From: Diaporthe sp. PMI_573
Lineage: Eukaryota > Ascomycota > Sordariomycetes > Diaporthales > Diaporthaceae
Assembly (NCBI GenBank): GCA_021399435.1
Contig: JAJTUP010000040.1
Span: forward strand, 248,001 to 312,000
Direction: 5' to 3'
Length of the DNA stretch: 64,000 bases
A model generated the notes under the pieces. That model did no database searches. It saw only the letters and a program-made list of their open reading frames with translations, and had not been told where the DNA came from. Below, piece after piece: positions 20,284 through 32,854 of this stretch. The translations under genes were made by a program, and so were the position numbers. Every line of letters begins with the position of its first letter. Position 1 is the stretch's first letter.

Positions 20284-22155
20284 AACAGACCGCAGTGTTT
20301 CTCCATGATTTGATCTATAGTACCAAAGCCACACGGCACAGTGATTCTATGTATCTCGCTTCTAAGCTGCTCTAAAACTGTAGGCGTGCTGTAGTTAGAC
20401 ACAATGTTGGTTGATCTCTCTATGGGCTCGTATTGTGTCTCGTTGTTTATGTCTTTATATACGTAACATCTCCTAGGCGATGTACTAGTACTTATGGTGA
20501 AGACAGCAGTGTTGTATTTACTTTGAGGAAGCGGGGGCTAAACTAATCGGGTAAGGAGTGTGCTAAGGCGGGTGTAGACTATAAATACGATATCCTTACT
20601 ATCCTTAAACACGCAGTTAGGTTATGCGAGAACTGTGGATATCAGAAGATTTTGAGTGAGCAGATAGTATTCCTAGATTGCAAGCAAGGCAGTAGATGAA
20701 GATCTGGTCCGTTGTGTTCTCTTTTACACAGCCGCCTCCGTCACCATTCTCTCTTAGTCAAAGGGAGCTTGAGGTTTACAAGGCCACGGAAGCCATATTA
20801 CAACAACAGTTTTTATGTGGAATTACTATATCAACAATGTAGAGTTAGCCTATTTGCTACCACAAACTTACCATGTACTACAAATTACTTGAACATAGAA
20901 CGAAGTATGATCTTGACACTTATTTTCAATGGCGGTAGGCTTTTGTGACTCAAATCGAGGCCCAGAGTTTAAAGGGTAAAATTCCATTATTTTATTGCAT
21001 ACAGTAAACTGATTCTTCCAGCGACAAGTCAATGCTGCTTTTTGTCCTTTTTGGTCTTTGTATTTCGTCCCTTTTTGTTAGAAACTTCTACTATTAGTAA
21101 CGTTGTAACTTGTGACGGCAGCCACGGTCAAGCAGCACCTCAGGCCGTCACAGGTCCTAACCCTAAGCCCCGCAGACGCGTCAAGACTTCTTCGCGGTTC
21201 AGAGATCGCATGAGCTTGGCTCTCCCCTCTCTTCTTTCTCTTCAGCTTAGAATATTCGTTGATAGTGCCAATAGACCCAGCTACCATGCTGCATCTTGCG
21301 CTGGCCGTGACATAACTAGTATATTTATTTATCTCATACTATTTTAGAATTTAAGTTTCTATGTATTTTAGTTTAAATTATAACATTTTTATTTAATAAA
21401 ATATTTTATTATTTTTTAATATTGAAAACGGGCCACCAAGTCGAGCATGGGCGGGCGTTCTCTCTCGCACTACTACTTTAGGAATAGTTGCTCCACATAT
21501 TTACCATCTCTGCCATTTCAACGCATCTTCTGAAGTTTTGAGGAACACAAAGAGTACCGGGTTGGTCCTCTGGGAACTCGCGTCGTGCCTAACGGCCCTA
21601 CTCGCGGCCCTCCGCTATGCTTCGCGCTCCGGGGCTCGCCCCCTTCGCCCCAGCCGGCCCTTTCTTGATTTAAAGCGACTGAGAATCTCTGTTTTGGAGG
21701 TTTTGAGATGTCGCTGAGAAAAGTGGAACTGTCCTTTCCGAAAAGGGTAGTGCGAGAGATTTTTACCTGCAGGGCAGTGCAAAATCCCCGGTCCTGAAGC
21801 TTGACACCGAACTAGCCCATCAAGGTCAAAGCCGTCTAGAGGATCAGCTTTAGTTTTCGATGGGTCAAGTATGTACTGTAGTACATATCGGGTCCTCTGT
21901 ACTATGGTACATATATGTTGCATAACACAGAAGTACATAATAGAAAAGACTAAATTCTGAGAAGATCATGAACTTTGCAGGCACAATTTACTATTAGGGA
22001 CTCAACAACTCAAGAGTCGAGCGTGGTAAAAGGTATATAATTGATCAAATAATCTAAAGTCGAATGAACATGAGAGATCCAGTACTCAATATAACCGCCT
22101 CTTCGAGAATTAACTATCACAGACTATATCGCGCAGAGTTTATATCGAAGACGCA
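20284..22155. other. No gene recognised; includes an AT-rich stretch
   Basis: 21300-21430 is almost pure A/T, which in fungi often marks RIP-degraded DNA. 21590-21660 is a GC-rich patch (GCGGCCCTCCGCTATGC). No coding feature is supported. Confidence 0.5.
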
Positions 22156-22572
22156 ATGTCGTTCAACCTTCCACCACTACGCTCTCAGGTATTCGACAAT
22201 GAGATAAACTTTCTAAGAAAGACAGCTTCACATTGGCATCACGCTTTTCTGAGAGAAGCTGATACCTGCCGGAAGTTACAATCGAACTTGTCGGAAATGA
22301 TGGTTTATATTCAACGTATTGAACGATTGCTTTATTCACTTTCATCTAGAATTGTATGTGAATCTTAATGGTTTTAGTGCTGTGTACATTTATTTTATAA
22401 ATATTTAACACGGCTTTTGCAGCCCGAAATTCCTACTCAACGTCAAGCATATATTTGCGAGCTTTGTTCACGGACGACTTCACTCGGACAGAATAACAGG
22501 GACATTCGAATAAGAGATGGATCCGAAATTAGTAACTTTAGTCACATTGCCTCCGAAGATGATGATGGGTAA
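22156..22572 (+). CDS. Two-exon small protein of unknown function, 115 residues
   Basis: Exon 1 is 22156-22353 and exon 2 is 22423-22572, with a 69-nt intron (GTATGT...TTTTGCAG). Both exons are in phase 0. Exon 1 encodes a helical charged segment (NEINFLRKTASHWHHAFLRE, then LQSNLSEMMVYIQRIERLLY). Exon 2 encodes QAYICELCSRTTSLG, a CxxC pair, and ends ISNFSHIASEDDDG. The clean splice and uninterrupted frames support a real gene. No family is recognised. A short coiled-coil fragment at 27.2 kb has a similar style but no clear sequence identity. Confidence 0.6.
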
Positions 22573-24149
22573 CTAATACAAATCGTAACGGAAGGCGTCG
22601 TCTCCCAGAGTTCGCAGAATTGTGGGTCAGATTTCGAACTTCAAATGTGGAAGAACGGACTGTTCTCAAAATTCAGTGGACATCTAGCATGATAGCTCGA
22701 AGCTTCCACCGAGCATATGTAACTCTCCTGTTTTCAGATACCAGCTTTGTCATACAATGCCGATGACAGTAGTCTCGAGGTGCGTTAGAATTAAAGCCAC
22801 TAGGCAGAAGCAATTCTTCCTAATACCAAAGTACTTAAAAGAGTGTTTTGTTGGTTAGAAACTTTATTCGGGTACTTTTTGGTTATAAAGGTTAATTTGT
22901 AAATGAGTAAAGGCCAGCTCACTTAGCGGAAAATACCGTACCTTATGCACACATGAAATGAAATACCTGACATGCTTTCGTTCGCTATCATTGGTAGGAT
23001 CATGTACAGTAATTCCAAAAGGTCGTTGTACTGTATAGTAAAGTACAATACACCAGCTGTTACCAAGGATTTATATACCCTGTTCAATCCCCACTCTACA
23101 AATTTGGCTCGAGAATATGTTGTTTTAAGCAAAGTTACAGCTAACTTCTATTGTCAGTCGACCCGAAAGTACGCAGGTCTACTTCCAAATATTGCCAACA
23201 ATACTTTGTAAAGTTCTCAAGATAGAGAAGATCAGTCTTTCACAACCTTCCTATATGCAAGTGAAGCCGACAAGCCTCATAATGAGATCTTCTATGGGGA
23301 TGTGATCTCGAAGATCGTCATCCCGTTGCTGTGCGATGCGACGAATTATCTTTCTCGTCCAGCCAATTGATGGCAGAGTCCGACTGATCGATCGCTCTGA
23401 TATTCTCGTCCTAAAATGGCCGTAGAGAAAACCTGCTATCTCGCATCGATAAATGTACGGTTATTTTTGATCGGTGTATCGCGGAGCGCTCCCTGCATGG
23501 CTGAAGTCATCCGACTACTGCGGCGGGCCCGAGCTGTTTTTGGGCTTACCACCACAGCTACGCTGTTTCAAGAGTTAGTCTTACACTTGACTACTGACGC
23601 TTTCCGAGCTGGGGAAGTGGTCCGCGGCTGTTTTTGAGTAGATTGGCATTGTGGATGTTGATTTCTAGCGTGTTAAATAGTTAAGTAGGTAGAGTGATGC
23701 TAACTGACGCGAAAAATGGGGACGCGATCTGCACTAAAAACAAACCTATCCACCAAAACTTTAAACTTTCAGACTGGCACTGCAAGTCAGGTTAATAAAA
23801 ATGACGGCAAATTTGTGCACACGGGGCGGCAACTCAGTTAGAAATAGGGCGTGCAGCCTCCATTCGAGGGCGTGCCAATCTCCGAACTATAAAAGTTGAA
23901 GGAACGAATATAAAAAAGACAGCACCATAAAGTCGAAGCCAGAGCGCCTTGGCCGCGCGGGTTGCTTCCCTTGACCAAGCCGTCATCTGCCCATACTGCT
24001 GCACTGCTATTCTCAAGATTTCTAATTCCAAGTTACTGGAGCGAGGCAGTGGCAACGGTCAGTAGCCTCTAGACTGATATGACAGTGACATGTCCTTGGG
24101 ACCAGGGTTCCTCGGCTGAGATGACTATCGAGGATATCTCGCAGGACTT
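22573..24149. other. No gene recognised
   Basis: About 1.6 kb of short frames. The frame starting ATG 23416 (about 73 codons, VIRLLRRARAVFGL) is not recognisable. No repeats stand out. Confidence 0.5.
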
Positions 24150-27052
24150 CAGTGATGGAAAAAAACGTATCAGATTCAATGGTGTTTCATTGAAACTGAA
24201 ACCGACCGTCCCATGTTTCAATTGAAACCAGCCAGATGTTTGTTTCAAGGTTTCAAACGTTTCAACATAATTCTAGGTTTCCCTGCTGCCTAATTAGTTC
24301 AAACTGATCTCTGTGGTTGCCTGTGTTGCCTACGCTGCCTACGAAGTGTCTTAGCTGCCTGGCTGTCAATGGTGCGTTTATATTACAGGTCGTGCATTGC
24401 TCGATTGAGTAATCCAGTAATAAATAGTCAACTGACCTCCTCTGTTAATCACACAAATTTGATCATGTCCACCACCGCCAGCCAACCTAGCTCAGTGACG
24501 AAGGCTAATATGGCCTCAGACGATGAATTCAGCGTCTCCGAGCTCACGGAGTACACTGAAAATCTCGAATCACACCCAGTACCCCGAAACGAGCGCAAGA
24601 GATCAGCGGCAAGTGGGGAGGACGAACCAGCAAAGCGGAAGCGCGGCAACAAAGACCTCTGGGCTCACACGAGGCCTCCTAAAGATGGAGAACCTCTAAG
24701 GAACAAGCATAAACACGAGATCTACTATTGTGGCCAGCCACACTGTACGTATGGCGGCACACCGAATTCGAGTCGATTCCGCGCCCATCTGAGCAGCAAG
24801 CACAACATCGTCATGAGAGGCGCGCCACCAGGAGCTCAAACGATTGCCAATCAAGCGACCATTAATGATATTTTCGGGAGAGAAGGCGAACGCCAGAGAG
24901 AACGAGATATTCAGCAAGAAAAAGCCCTTGTCTCGGCTATTCAACTTCCCGAGTTTAACGAAGCTTGCGCTAGGCTTATTGCTATCCGAAATCTTCCGCA
25001 TACTCTCCTCGATTGGCCTGAGTTCTGGGCAGTTATCCTCTCCGTTAACTACATGGGAAAGGATATGATTAGAGTATGCCGCAAGGATGTGCCTCAGCTT
25101 CTCCGAAGGACTTTCACCCTCCACAAGAAAGCGCTTGCGCAAAAGCTTCAAAGTTCGCTCTCGTGGATCCATTTCTATCGATATGTGGACAGCCCCGTCA
25201 AAAACTGGCTACTAAGCTATCGTTGCCTCTTGGGTCGATGCAGAATCAATGCAAGCAGAGACTGCTCTCCTTTCCCTCCGCGAATTTAGAGGAACTCACG
25301 GCGGCGAGCAGCAAGCTGGTGTATTCCTTGAGGTTGTTGAAGACTATGCAATCCGGTTAGACAGGATTGGTTTCTTTACCCTTGATAACGCGGCATCGAA
25401 TGATAATATGCTTCGATTTATTGCTGAAGAGATCAACGAGGCACATCCTGCGTTGTTCGTCCCTCGCATCCGCCGGGTTCGTTGTAACGGGCACGTTATC
25501 AACCTCGCAGTCCAAGCCTTCCTCTTCCGCGGGAAGAGTCGAGCATCTAGAGCCGATGAGGATGAGGCAATCAAAATGGCTCTTCAGGATACTCAACGCC
25601 TCACCGACGAAGAAAACAGCAATAAGAGAGATCAAGCCGATATCGCGGACGACTGGCGTCAGATGGGTACACTTGGCAAGCTCTATAATATCAATGTTTG
25701 GTTTCGATTGTCTACACAGCGCTATTAAGAGTTTGTGGCGGCAGCCGGCAGAGCAATCCCGCTGGATAACGACACTCGGTGGAATTCCTGGGCCAAAGAG
25801 ATTGAAGCGGCCCTCGCAATGAGAAAGGAGATTTGTGGCTGCCTTGATGATTACTACGACGAGCTGAAGGAAGACCACCTTTCCTACGAAGATTGGCAAG
25901 AGCTTGAGGACATTTTCTCTTTTTTGCAAGCCTTTCTCTTTGCTACAAAGGACACTGAGGGGAAGGTCAATAATCTGGATGATATGTTGCTCTTAATGGA
26001 CTATCTAGTTTAGCATTACAAAGAGTAGAAGGAAAAGTGCGCTTTGTCAAATCATCCGCGGCTTGAAGCTCGTGTCTTGGCTTTGTGGTTTAAGTTTGAT
26101 AAGTATTACAAGCTTACCGATGACACGCCAATCTATGCTGCTGCAGTACTTCTCCATCCAGCCTACCGCAAGGGTTATTTTGACACGCATTGGGGCCATT
26201 AGAGGCAATATATCGAACCAACAATCAAGGCTGCGCGGAAGCTATGGCAGAAGCACTTCAAGCCACGAAGCGAGGAACTCACGCCAACTTCCCAAGGTTC
26301 AAATATCGGACAGATGGAGAATCCCTTTCGGCGTTTCAAGGCTCAGGCAGCTGGCGCTATTCATGATCAACTCCGAGACGAATTTGACGACTTCATCAGG
26401 GTTTGTTTGCGCCCTATCAACATTTTGAATATTTGCTAATACATAGACCAGGCAACGCCTCACATAATCGGCGAACAATCAGCTTTAGATTGGTGGCTTG
26501 AGCCGGCACGCCAGTTCGTCTATCCGAATCTGAGCAAGATGGCTATCACAATCTTCTCGATCCCACCAATGTCAGCCGAGCCTGAACGGGTTTTCTCAGG
26601 TACAAAGCATACTATAGTGCCCGAGCGCATTCGCCTAGGAGCAGAGATGGTAGAGATCACCGAGTGTTTAAAGAGCTGGGTGAGGATTCCACCAGGCAAA
26701 GAGCGGGCAGTGTTAAGTGGCATATTCAGGAATGCTACACAGGTTGAAGAGGCAGCAGCAATACTCGAAAATGCACGAATAGAGGCAGATCAAGATCCTC
26801 GAGAGGATTACATTATACTTTAAGAGTAACTAGGGGTAGGTACGAGCTATTCCGAACCCTGTCTCCGGCTATCTAGTACTACTAAGTTAATTGGAGACTG
26901 TTACATACACTGGGTTCAGGTTTTCCGCCAAATTACCATATTTACAACTCTGGTTCATAAACATTGAAACAAAACCGAAACAGAGTGCAAGTTTCACTGA
27001 AACAAACAAAACAGAGGCTAGGTTTCAGTTTCAATGTATAAATCCATCACTG
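24150..27052 (+). mobile_element. hAT transposon, about 2.9 kb, decayed
   Basis: Perfect 10-bp termini CAGTGATGGA (24150) and TCCATCACTG (ending 27052). Subterminal TTTCAATTGAAAC-like motifs lie on both sides (24175-24260 and 26915-27035). The flanking 8-mers CAGGACTT and GCAACTGT do not match. Confidence 0.87.
24465..26823 (+). pseudogene. hAT transposase (Restless/Tol2-like), several disruptions
   Basis: From ATG 24465: an acidic N-terminus, a nuclear-signal-like KRKRGNK, and a BED-type finger (EIYYCGQPHCTYGG...SSRFRAHLSSKH). Beyond a frame break near 25260 the core reads DRIGFFTLDNAASNDNMLRF, VRCNGHVINLAVQAF and AIPLDNDTRWNSW. The C-terminal dimerisation block is FSIPPMSAEPERVFSGTKHT. Stops interrupt at about 25726, 26011 and 26026, and 26202. 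Several are TAA/TAG consistent with C-to-T change. The element could only move with an outside transposase. Confidence 0.86.
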
Positions 27053-27214
27053 GCAACTGTATCGAGATTTTGACATGCTTCTGTCAGCCTTTTGGGCACA
27101 GATCGAACTTAGATGCCACCTGTTCACAAATCTCTTCTTTTCGTTTTTCAACATGTTTTAATCAAATAAAGGACACTTTTTTACAGTATTATGAGTGTAT
27201 AATAGTACATTTAC

Positions 27215-27550
27215 AAGCGCTATGCGGCGGATTGCCTAAGGTAGAGCGAGATCAGAGGGAAGATGAAATTGCCAGAACTCGTCAGGAAAATCAAAGACTT
27301 CGCCTGGAGGTTAAGCACTACACGGGCACAATCGAGAAGATTGCTTCCGCTTTGTATGCAATATTTACAGAATTCTTATCAACCCGAGCACAATTGCATT
27401 TCTCACAAGCCTCAGCCCTAAAAGATATTATCAAAATTTATGTCCTGGAATACAATACTCAACATGATGTTTCTATGGACCAAAGTTGTGCGTTTATATT
27501 CTTTTCTGTCCAGCACGCTCAACGCTCATGTTTAGTCTGATATAATATCA
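27215..27550 (+). pseudogene. 3' part of an unrecognised coiled-coil gene
   Basis: An open frame reads KVERDQREDEIARTRQENQR, LRLEVKHYTGTIEKIASALY and FLSTRAQLHFSQASALKDII, strongly helical. It ends near a GTGCGT...TTTAG intron (about 27488-27538) followed at once by TGA. No convincing start was found; the hAT boundary lies 160 bp upstream, so the 5' part may have been lost there. Confidence 0.4.
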
Positions 27551-28299
27551 TCCAAGTTAGTCTTCCCCTGACGGGCGTCTGTGACATCGTGGCCGCCCTG
27601 GTAATGACCTCATGTCAATGCCAAGGTCACTAACATGTGACACTTCCATTGATGGTAGCATAAAATCTCACATTTACATGCACGATGGACTTGTTAAGCC
27701 AAATCTATCACATAAACTGCTTCGGCCGATGAACGGTAACATGGCAACTCCAGCCTAGACCGAGAACGCCCTACGGCATTGTGTAGAAGCTTCAGGGAGA
27801 TAGAGAGCACGTACAAAAATTAAGGGTGACAAGTATCCTGAATTTCACTTGCAGTACATCAAGGCTTGCCTTCAGGATGGTTGGGACATGGCCGAGCCTT
27901 ACGCGAATACTGAGGAAGATCATGGTTGACTAGCATCTATACGAGTTTGCTATAGAGTGCTGCCCTAATTAGCCTAAAATGTAGCCAAAAACTGAGCTAT
28001 AGAAGCTCATGCTATAGGAGTTTATTCCACTGTGAGGATGGCTGGTGAGTTGTTCGCAGCATGTGCCGTTCAAGATTAGCGCACCGCTAGCTGCTGCTGA
28101 TTACGCACATTGTTTGCAATCACTGAAGTCCGGATTTCTCAGTCGCTCTCGAAGAAACACATTCTATACGCTAATGCATGCATTTATGTACAACCCGGGT
28201 GGGGCTAAGTAGGTACATGAAAAATGAACAAATCACTTCGGTCGCGGTAGCAAGACCATCTTTCCAGGTTTCCCCCTTCGCGAAGCCGATGAGCAGCAC
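27551..28299. other. No gene recognised
   Basis: Downstream region of the xylanase gene; short frames only. Confidence 0.5.
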
Positions 28300-29047
<748 letters not shown>

Positions 29048-29868
29048 CTTGGCTGGTGAATGAATACGTTGGATATTTGGTGGTGGTGAGTGCCGGTGAA
29101 GTGGAAGTCGGTCAGGGTGAAGGATGTCAGGGAAACAATGCTTCTTATATTCTGGCCAGCATCTGCGGTGAACGTCCTGCTCCTGAATAATACCCGTCAC
29201 CCTTCATCAATTTAAACTTGGACCCCGGACGCAGAACGTTGCCTTGATCCGGGCTCTGGTCCGAAGGCCTGCTCGTGGATCGCGCCCCCGGCCGCTGCGG
29301 GTCACTGTATTAGCATGGCAGCACTGAGCCGCATTCAAAGGGTGGGATACGGAGAAACTAGCCCAGGCAACTTTCATTTACTGCAGTGATAGTCAGATGG
29401 TAGCGTGCGACGCTATCAGGCGTGTCCCAGCTTCAGGGCGTCGGATAAATTGCGTGCAGCGGAGATCACTGATTTAACCGGACGCACACTGTGTAGGGCA
29501 ACCGCCAGTGGGTGGTCGTGGTTCGGCTTGACTGGGTACCAAGCCCCATAAATGCTCAGGGGTGCATCCAAATACCGGCCGCCGAAACAGGAGGGCGGCT
29601 CAATTTAGATGGGAAAGGCTTGTTTGCCTCGGATAAAGATCCGCTTTGGTCGCCAAGGAGCTGCCACGTCTGGTCTGCCCAGCAAGAACTCGTCTGTTTA
29701 CTGGCCCGGAATGTTTACATACCAAGAACATTGTTTTCTGCATCATGCCTACATGATGCCAGTGAGGATCATCTGGATAAATCTGAAGGCCATGCCCTGT
29801 TAGTCAATGGCAAGGGTCTTGTAAGATTGCCAAAATGCCATTGGAGTACCACTTCCCACTACTACATG
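29048..29868. other. Xylanase upstream region; no other gene recognised
   Basis: The GC content drops beyond 29200. A frame at 29512-29877 has no recognisable content. Confidence 0.45.
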
Positions 29869-30113
29869 CAGGGTTGAAAGCCACTCCACCCAATCCACGT
29901 AGTGGATCCACTCGTGGATTCCACTGTCCACTCCACTGGCAAAATCCCAGTGGATTGGCTAATCCACCGAATGCACTCGACGGTGTCGTGGGTGGATTGG
30001 GTGGATTTGCGTGGATTAGAAGTGGGGTAGTTAAGGGCGCCCATATATTTTGGCAGAATGCCTCTAACAGAGCCTGGCAATGTTGCTACCCTATGTCAAA
30101 CACACCATGAAGC
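29869..30113 (+). mobile_element. Orphan hAT terminus, same family as the element at 33659-35889
   Basis: It begins CAGGGTTGAAAGCCACTCCA and is rich in GTGGATT/AATCCAC units. It matches the complement of 35333-35889 closely, minus the solo LTR inserted there. Homology stops near 30113 and no second terminus is seen, so this is a truncated copy. Confidence 0.75.
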
Positions 30114-30124
30114 AGCGCTCCTAA

Positions 30125-30240
30125 TAGTCCAGACCAAAAACTGTACTATTAGTCCAAACTGCAGTCCAGACCAATAGTCCGTGGACTATTGGTCCAGTCT
30201 GCGTCTCTCGGATTGGACTGACGGTCCAGTCCGCGTCTCT
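30125..30240. repeat. Cluster of GGTCCAGT/ACTGGACC-like units
   Basis: About eight related units (TAGTCCAGACC, TGGTCCAGTC, CGGTCCAGTC) in both orientations within 115 bp. The density resembles a hAT subterminal region of another family, but no terminus could be fixed. Confidence 0.35.
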
Positions 30241-30808
30241 TATAATTGAGTTGTCATGACATTTGTTTCAAATCTGCTCCAATTGACACTCAAGCAGAAC
30301 TGTAAAAACAGCTCGTTTGTCAAAACTGATTGAAATCAATTGAAACTGATGATCTAGACTCTCTTTATTGTAAGGTTTTAAGATCTATTCTTCTTTTTCA
30401 ATTTGAGTCAATGGGTGTTAAGGAAAATGGACTTGAATATACTGGTTTTTGCATGGGAGGATGTCTGAAATGCACCAAAGAAATCGGCTTCTGTGACAAC
30501 CCCTTTTTGGCTGACAACTGATTTTGGCGCCCACTGCGCCAGCAGTGGGTGCACGAAAGCCGCAGCCACCCACGGGTACAAGAAAGCAGTCAGAAACCTC
30601 CCGAAAATTAGGTAGTGCAAAGTGGTAAAGTGGCGCGCTCTGATTGGCTGCAGCGCTGATTAGTCATGAAAATGGGTGCAATATCCATTCTTTGGGTGCA
30701 AATATCCACCGGTTTCACATTACCGACCTCCCATCCCTTACTATTTCCATCTGTGTCACACTAAGCACAACGACTCATAGCACCAACACTGTACTATACC
30801 AGAACACC
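30241..30808. other. Upstream region of the dsRNA-binding gene
   Basis: No coding feature. A pair of GGGTGCAA-type units at 30672-30705 lies about 110-140 bp before the ATG. Confidence 0.4.
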
Positions 30809-31416
30809 ATGTCTTTACAACACATTGTTCAAGCTCAAAGCGCAAGCAGTGGCGGCGATAGAGAGGCATGGCAAAGCAACCTTGAAGGTTTGAGCAACTA
30901 ACAGCCTCATGTTACCTCCCTGGCACACACAGCTATGATCACTCCTTCACTCACGGCACCGACTCCTAACCTCCCAGCAAATAGATACATGCCGCGAGCA
31001 TCAAATCGCCCCGCCTTCGTTCCAAATGGTTGCAGAAAGCAGAGGTAAGCCGGCGCGCAAGCCACGAATAGCTACTCATCCCCACGGAAGTGCGAAGGGA
31101 AAGAATATTGAGGAAACAGAGAAAAATACTGACCAGAATCAAATTGATAGGTGGTTGTACAGCCTGGTCGAGCCGCGTGACCGTCAACGGCACGATCCAT
31201 CAGGCCAGGTTCTGGTACAACAGCAAGAACCTCAACAACGCCAAGGAAGACGCCGCAGAGGTCGCGCTGTGGTTCGTGTCCATGGTGGCGTCCTCGTCGG
31301 CGCCGTGGATGTGGGCAGTCCCTCCTGCACAGCACCAGCAATCCTACGCAGCCCTTTCTGCCACGATGCACAAAAAGGTCAGATCAAGGGGCTTACAAAG
31401 ACTAAAAATAGTTTAG
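30809..31416 (+). CDS. Small dsRNA-binding-motif protein, three exons, 134 residues
   Basis: Exons 30809-30887, 30985-31044 and 31151-31416 join in frame (405 nt); introns are 97 and 106 nt. The joined reading WQSNLEDTCREHQIAPPSFQ, MVAESRGGCTAWSSRVTVNG and FWYNSKNLNNAKEDAAEVAL (residues about 21-86) follows the alpha1-beta1-beta2-beta3-alpha2 order of the dsRNA-binding motif. The NAKEDAAEVAL helix is its most conserved part. The first donor (GTTTGA) is weak, but the spliced product fits the family. The tail after residue 86 is unrecognised and exon 3 may end differently. By family it binds double-stranded RNA. Not adjacent to any Dicer or Argonaute gene here. Confidence 0.7.
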
Positions 31417-31728
31417 CAATATATTGCGGCAATATATTGCCGCAACGCAACGCAATGGGGGAATCGCGATTACTAAGGCAACGCAACGCAACGCAATCTC
31501 AGATAGGCAATATTGCCTTTACGTTGCCTTCGTTGCCGCCGACCCATTTTTTATGCTTTTTGAGCCCCTTGGTCCCCTGAGTCAGCCATATAGGCTCAAA
31601 TATAGCCGGTCAATACAACCACGATAGAGGCTTGGCGCGACATACACGCGTGATGTACGCGTGATGCCTGCCAGACCCTTTGATCTCCCTCGTTCTGTGA
31701 CACCAAGCAATGCCTACAAGCCTATATT
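31417..31728. repeat. CAACG-rich stretch before the hAT remnant
   Basis: 31420-31540 contains short tandem CGCAACGCAACGCAA runs and the inverted GCAATATATTGC/GCAATATTGCC. It may be the subterminal zone of the hAT remnant that follows; no terminus is definable. Confidence 0.35.
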
Positions 31729-32560
31729 ATGGATGACAACGTATCTCCCGTTGATTTTCCTGTCGATCATCCCCTCGTTCCTCCTCCTCCTGACGACGTC
31801 CAGGCCTTGGATGGTCTCTTTGAAACAGCTCGCTGGGCTGGCTGGACCCACAGCGAGCGCACACGCGATTATGACATCGAGAAAGATGGCAGAGACCGCC
31901 ACTGGCTTTGCAAACTCTGTGTGTAAATGAGAAGCCACAAGCCAGCTGCGTACAAGGAAAAAGGCACAGTAAATATGATGGACCACCTCTACAAAGCCCA
32001 CCAGATCACCGCACCTGCCAGCCAGCCCAAGGGGGTAATGGAGAAGCATAGATCTAGCCAACCACCACGGCCTACACAGAGATCAATTGCAGACGTCTTC
32101 AAATTAGACGTCTCCCAGCCACGTAACCAGGCAATCGCCAACATGTTTATCAAGTCCTTTAACAGAAGCAAGTTCAGGCAACTCCTTGTACATTATATTG
32201 TATCGGGCAATAAGCCATTTACCGAGGCGGAGAACCCCATGTTGCGCCAGATCTTTGAATACCTAAATCCAGCTGTGGCCATATAAAACGCACACCTATC
32301 TGGCGACGCTATTCGCAGCAAGATCATCTCCAAGTTCGAGAAACATTCTGCCACCATCGCCACCTACCTAGAAAGCCGCCAGGGTCTTGTCCACATCTCC
32401 TTTAACAGCTGGACAGCTAGGAACTAACTCCTCCTATATGGTATTGCTTGCTTCTGCAGGGACAACGAAGGGAAGCCCGTAAAGTTGATCCTAGGGGTTC
32501 CTGAGATCTCTCAACGCCATACGGGCTTTAACATTGCGGAAGTTGTCTACAGCATCTTGC
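31729..32560 (+). pseudogene. N-terminal half of a hAT transposase
   Basis: From ATG 31729: AGWTHSERTRDYDIEKDGRD, HWLCKLC (BED-like Cys pair), a TAA, then RSIADVFKLDVSQPRNQAIA, QLLVHYIVSGNKPFTEAENP and LVHISFNSWTARN. It is close to residues of the intact hAT at 8462-9300, but the catalytic FDGW is FNSW (Asp changed to Asn-Ser). Stops at 31924, 32284 and 32425 are TAA. Homology ends at about 32560 where unrelated DNA begins. Confidence 0.82.
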
Positions 32561-32805
32561 AGAAATTCAATAAGGTCCACCGTGTCCCCGAGTAGCGCCC
32601 TAACCCACTTCGCACGGCTCTTGTCGCAGGTCTCGCAAAGACGCTTGTGTGTGTACAAGGCCCACTCGTCCAAGGCTTTGCTCTGGGGCCAGGGAATTGC
32701 CTGGTCGACCGCGCTGTCCCAGTCGCCGAAGAAGCTCAGCGGATCAGTTCCGTAGACGGACTCGCCGTCGCGGCGGACGAACTTTCACAGCCGCGAGCGG
32801 TGTCT
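32560..32805 (-). pseudogene. Unrecognised coding fragment between hAT and MFS remnants
   Basis: The minus strand is open and protein-like: RDGESVYGTDPLSFFGDWDS, AVDQAIPWPQSKALDEWALY and LCETCDKSRAKWVRALLGDT. It stops at a TGA upstream and runs into antisense hAT downstream. No family recognised; probably a scrap of a host gene. Confidence 0.4.
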
Positions 32806-32854
32806 TACTGTCATAATGGCGTCTGTTGAGGCCATTAGCACTATCTCGAAAGGG

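Noticed and set aside
23881..24060. Possible tRNA-like GC-rich block
   Set aside because: No cloverleaf with a proper T-loop (GGTTCRANNCC) could be found.
24142..27060. Target duplication for the decayed hAT
   Set aside because: The 8-mers CAGGACTT and GCAACTGT next to the perfect 10-bp termini do not match, so none is claimed.
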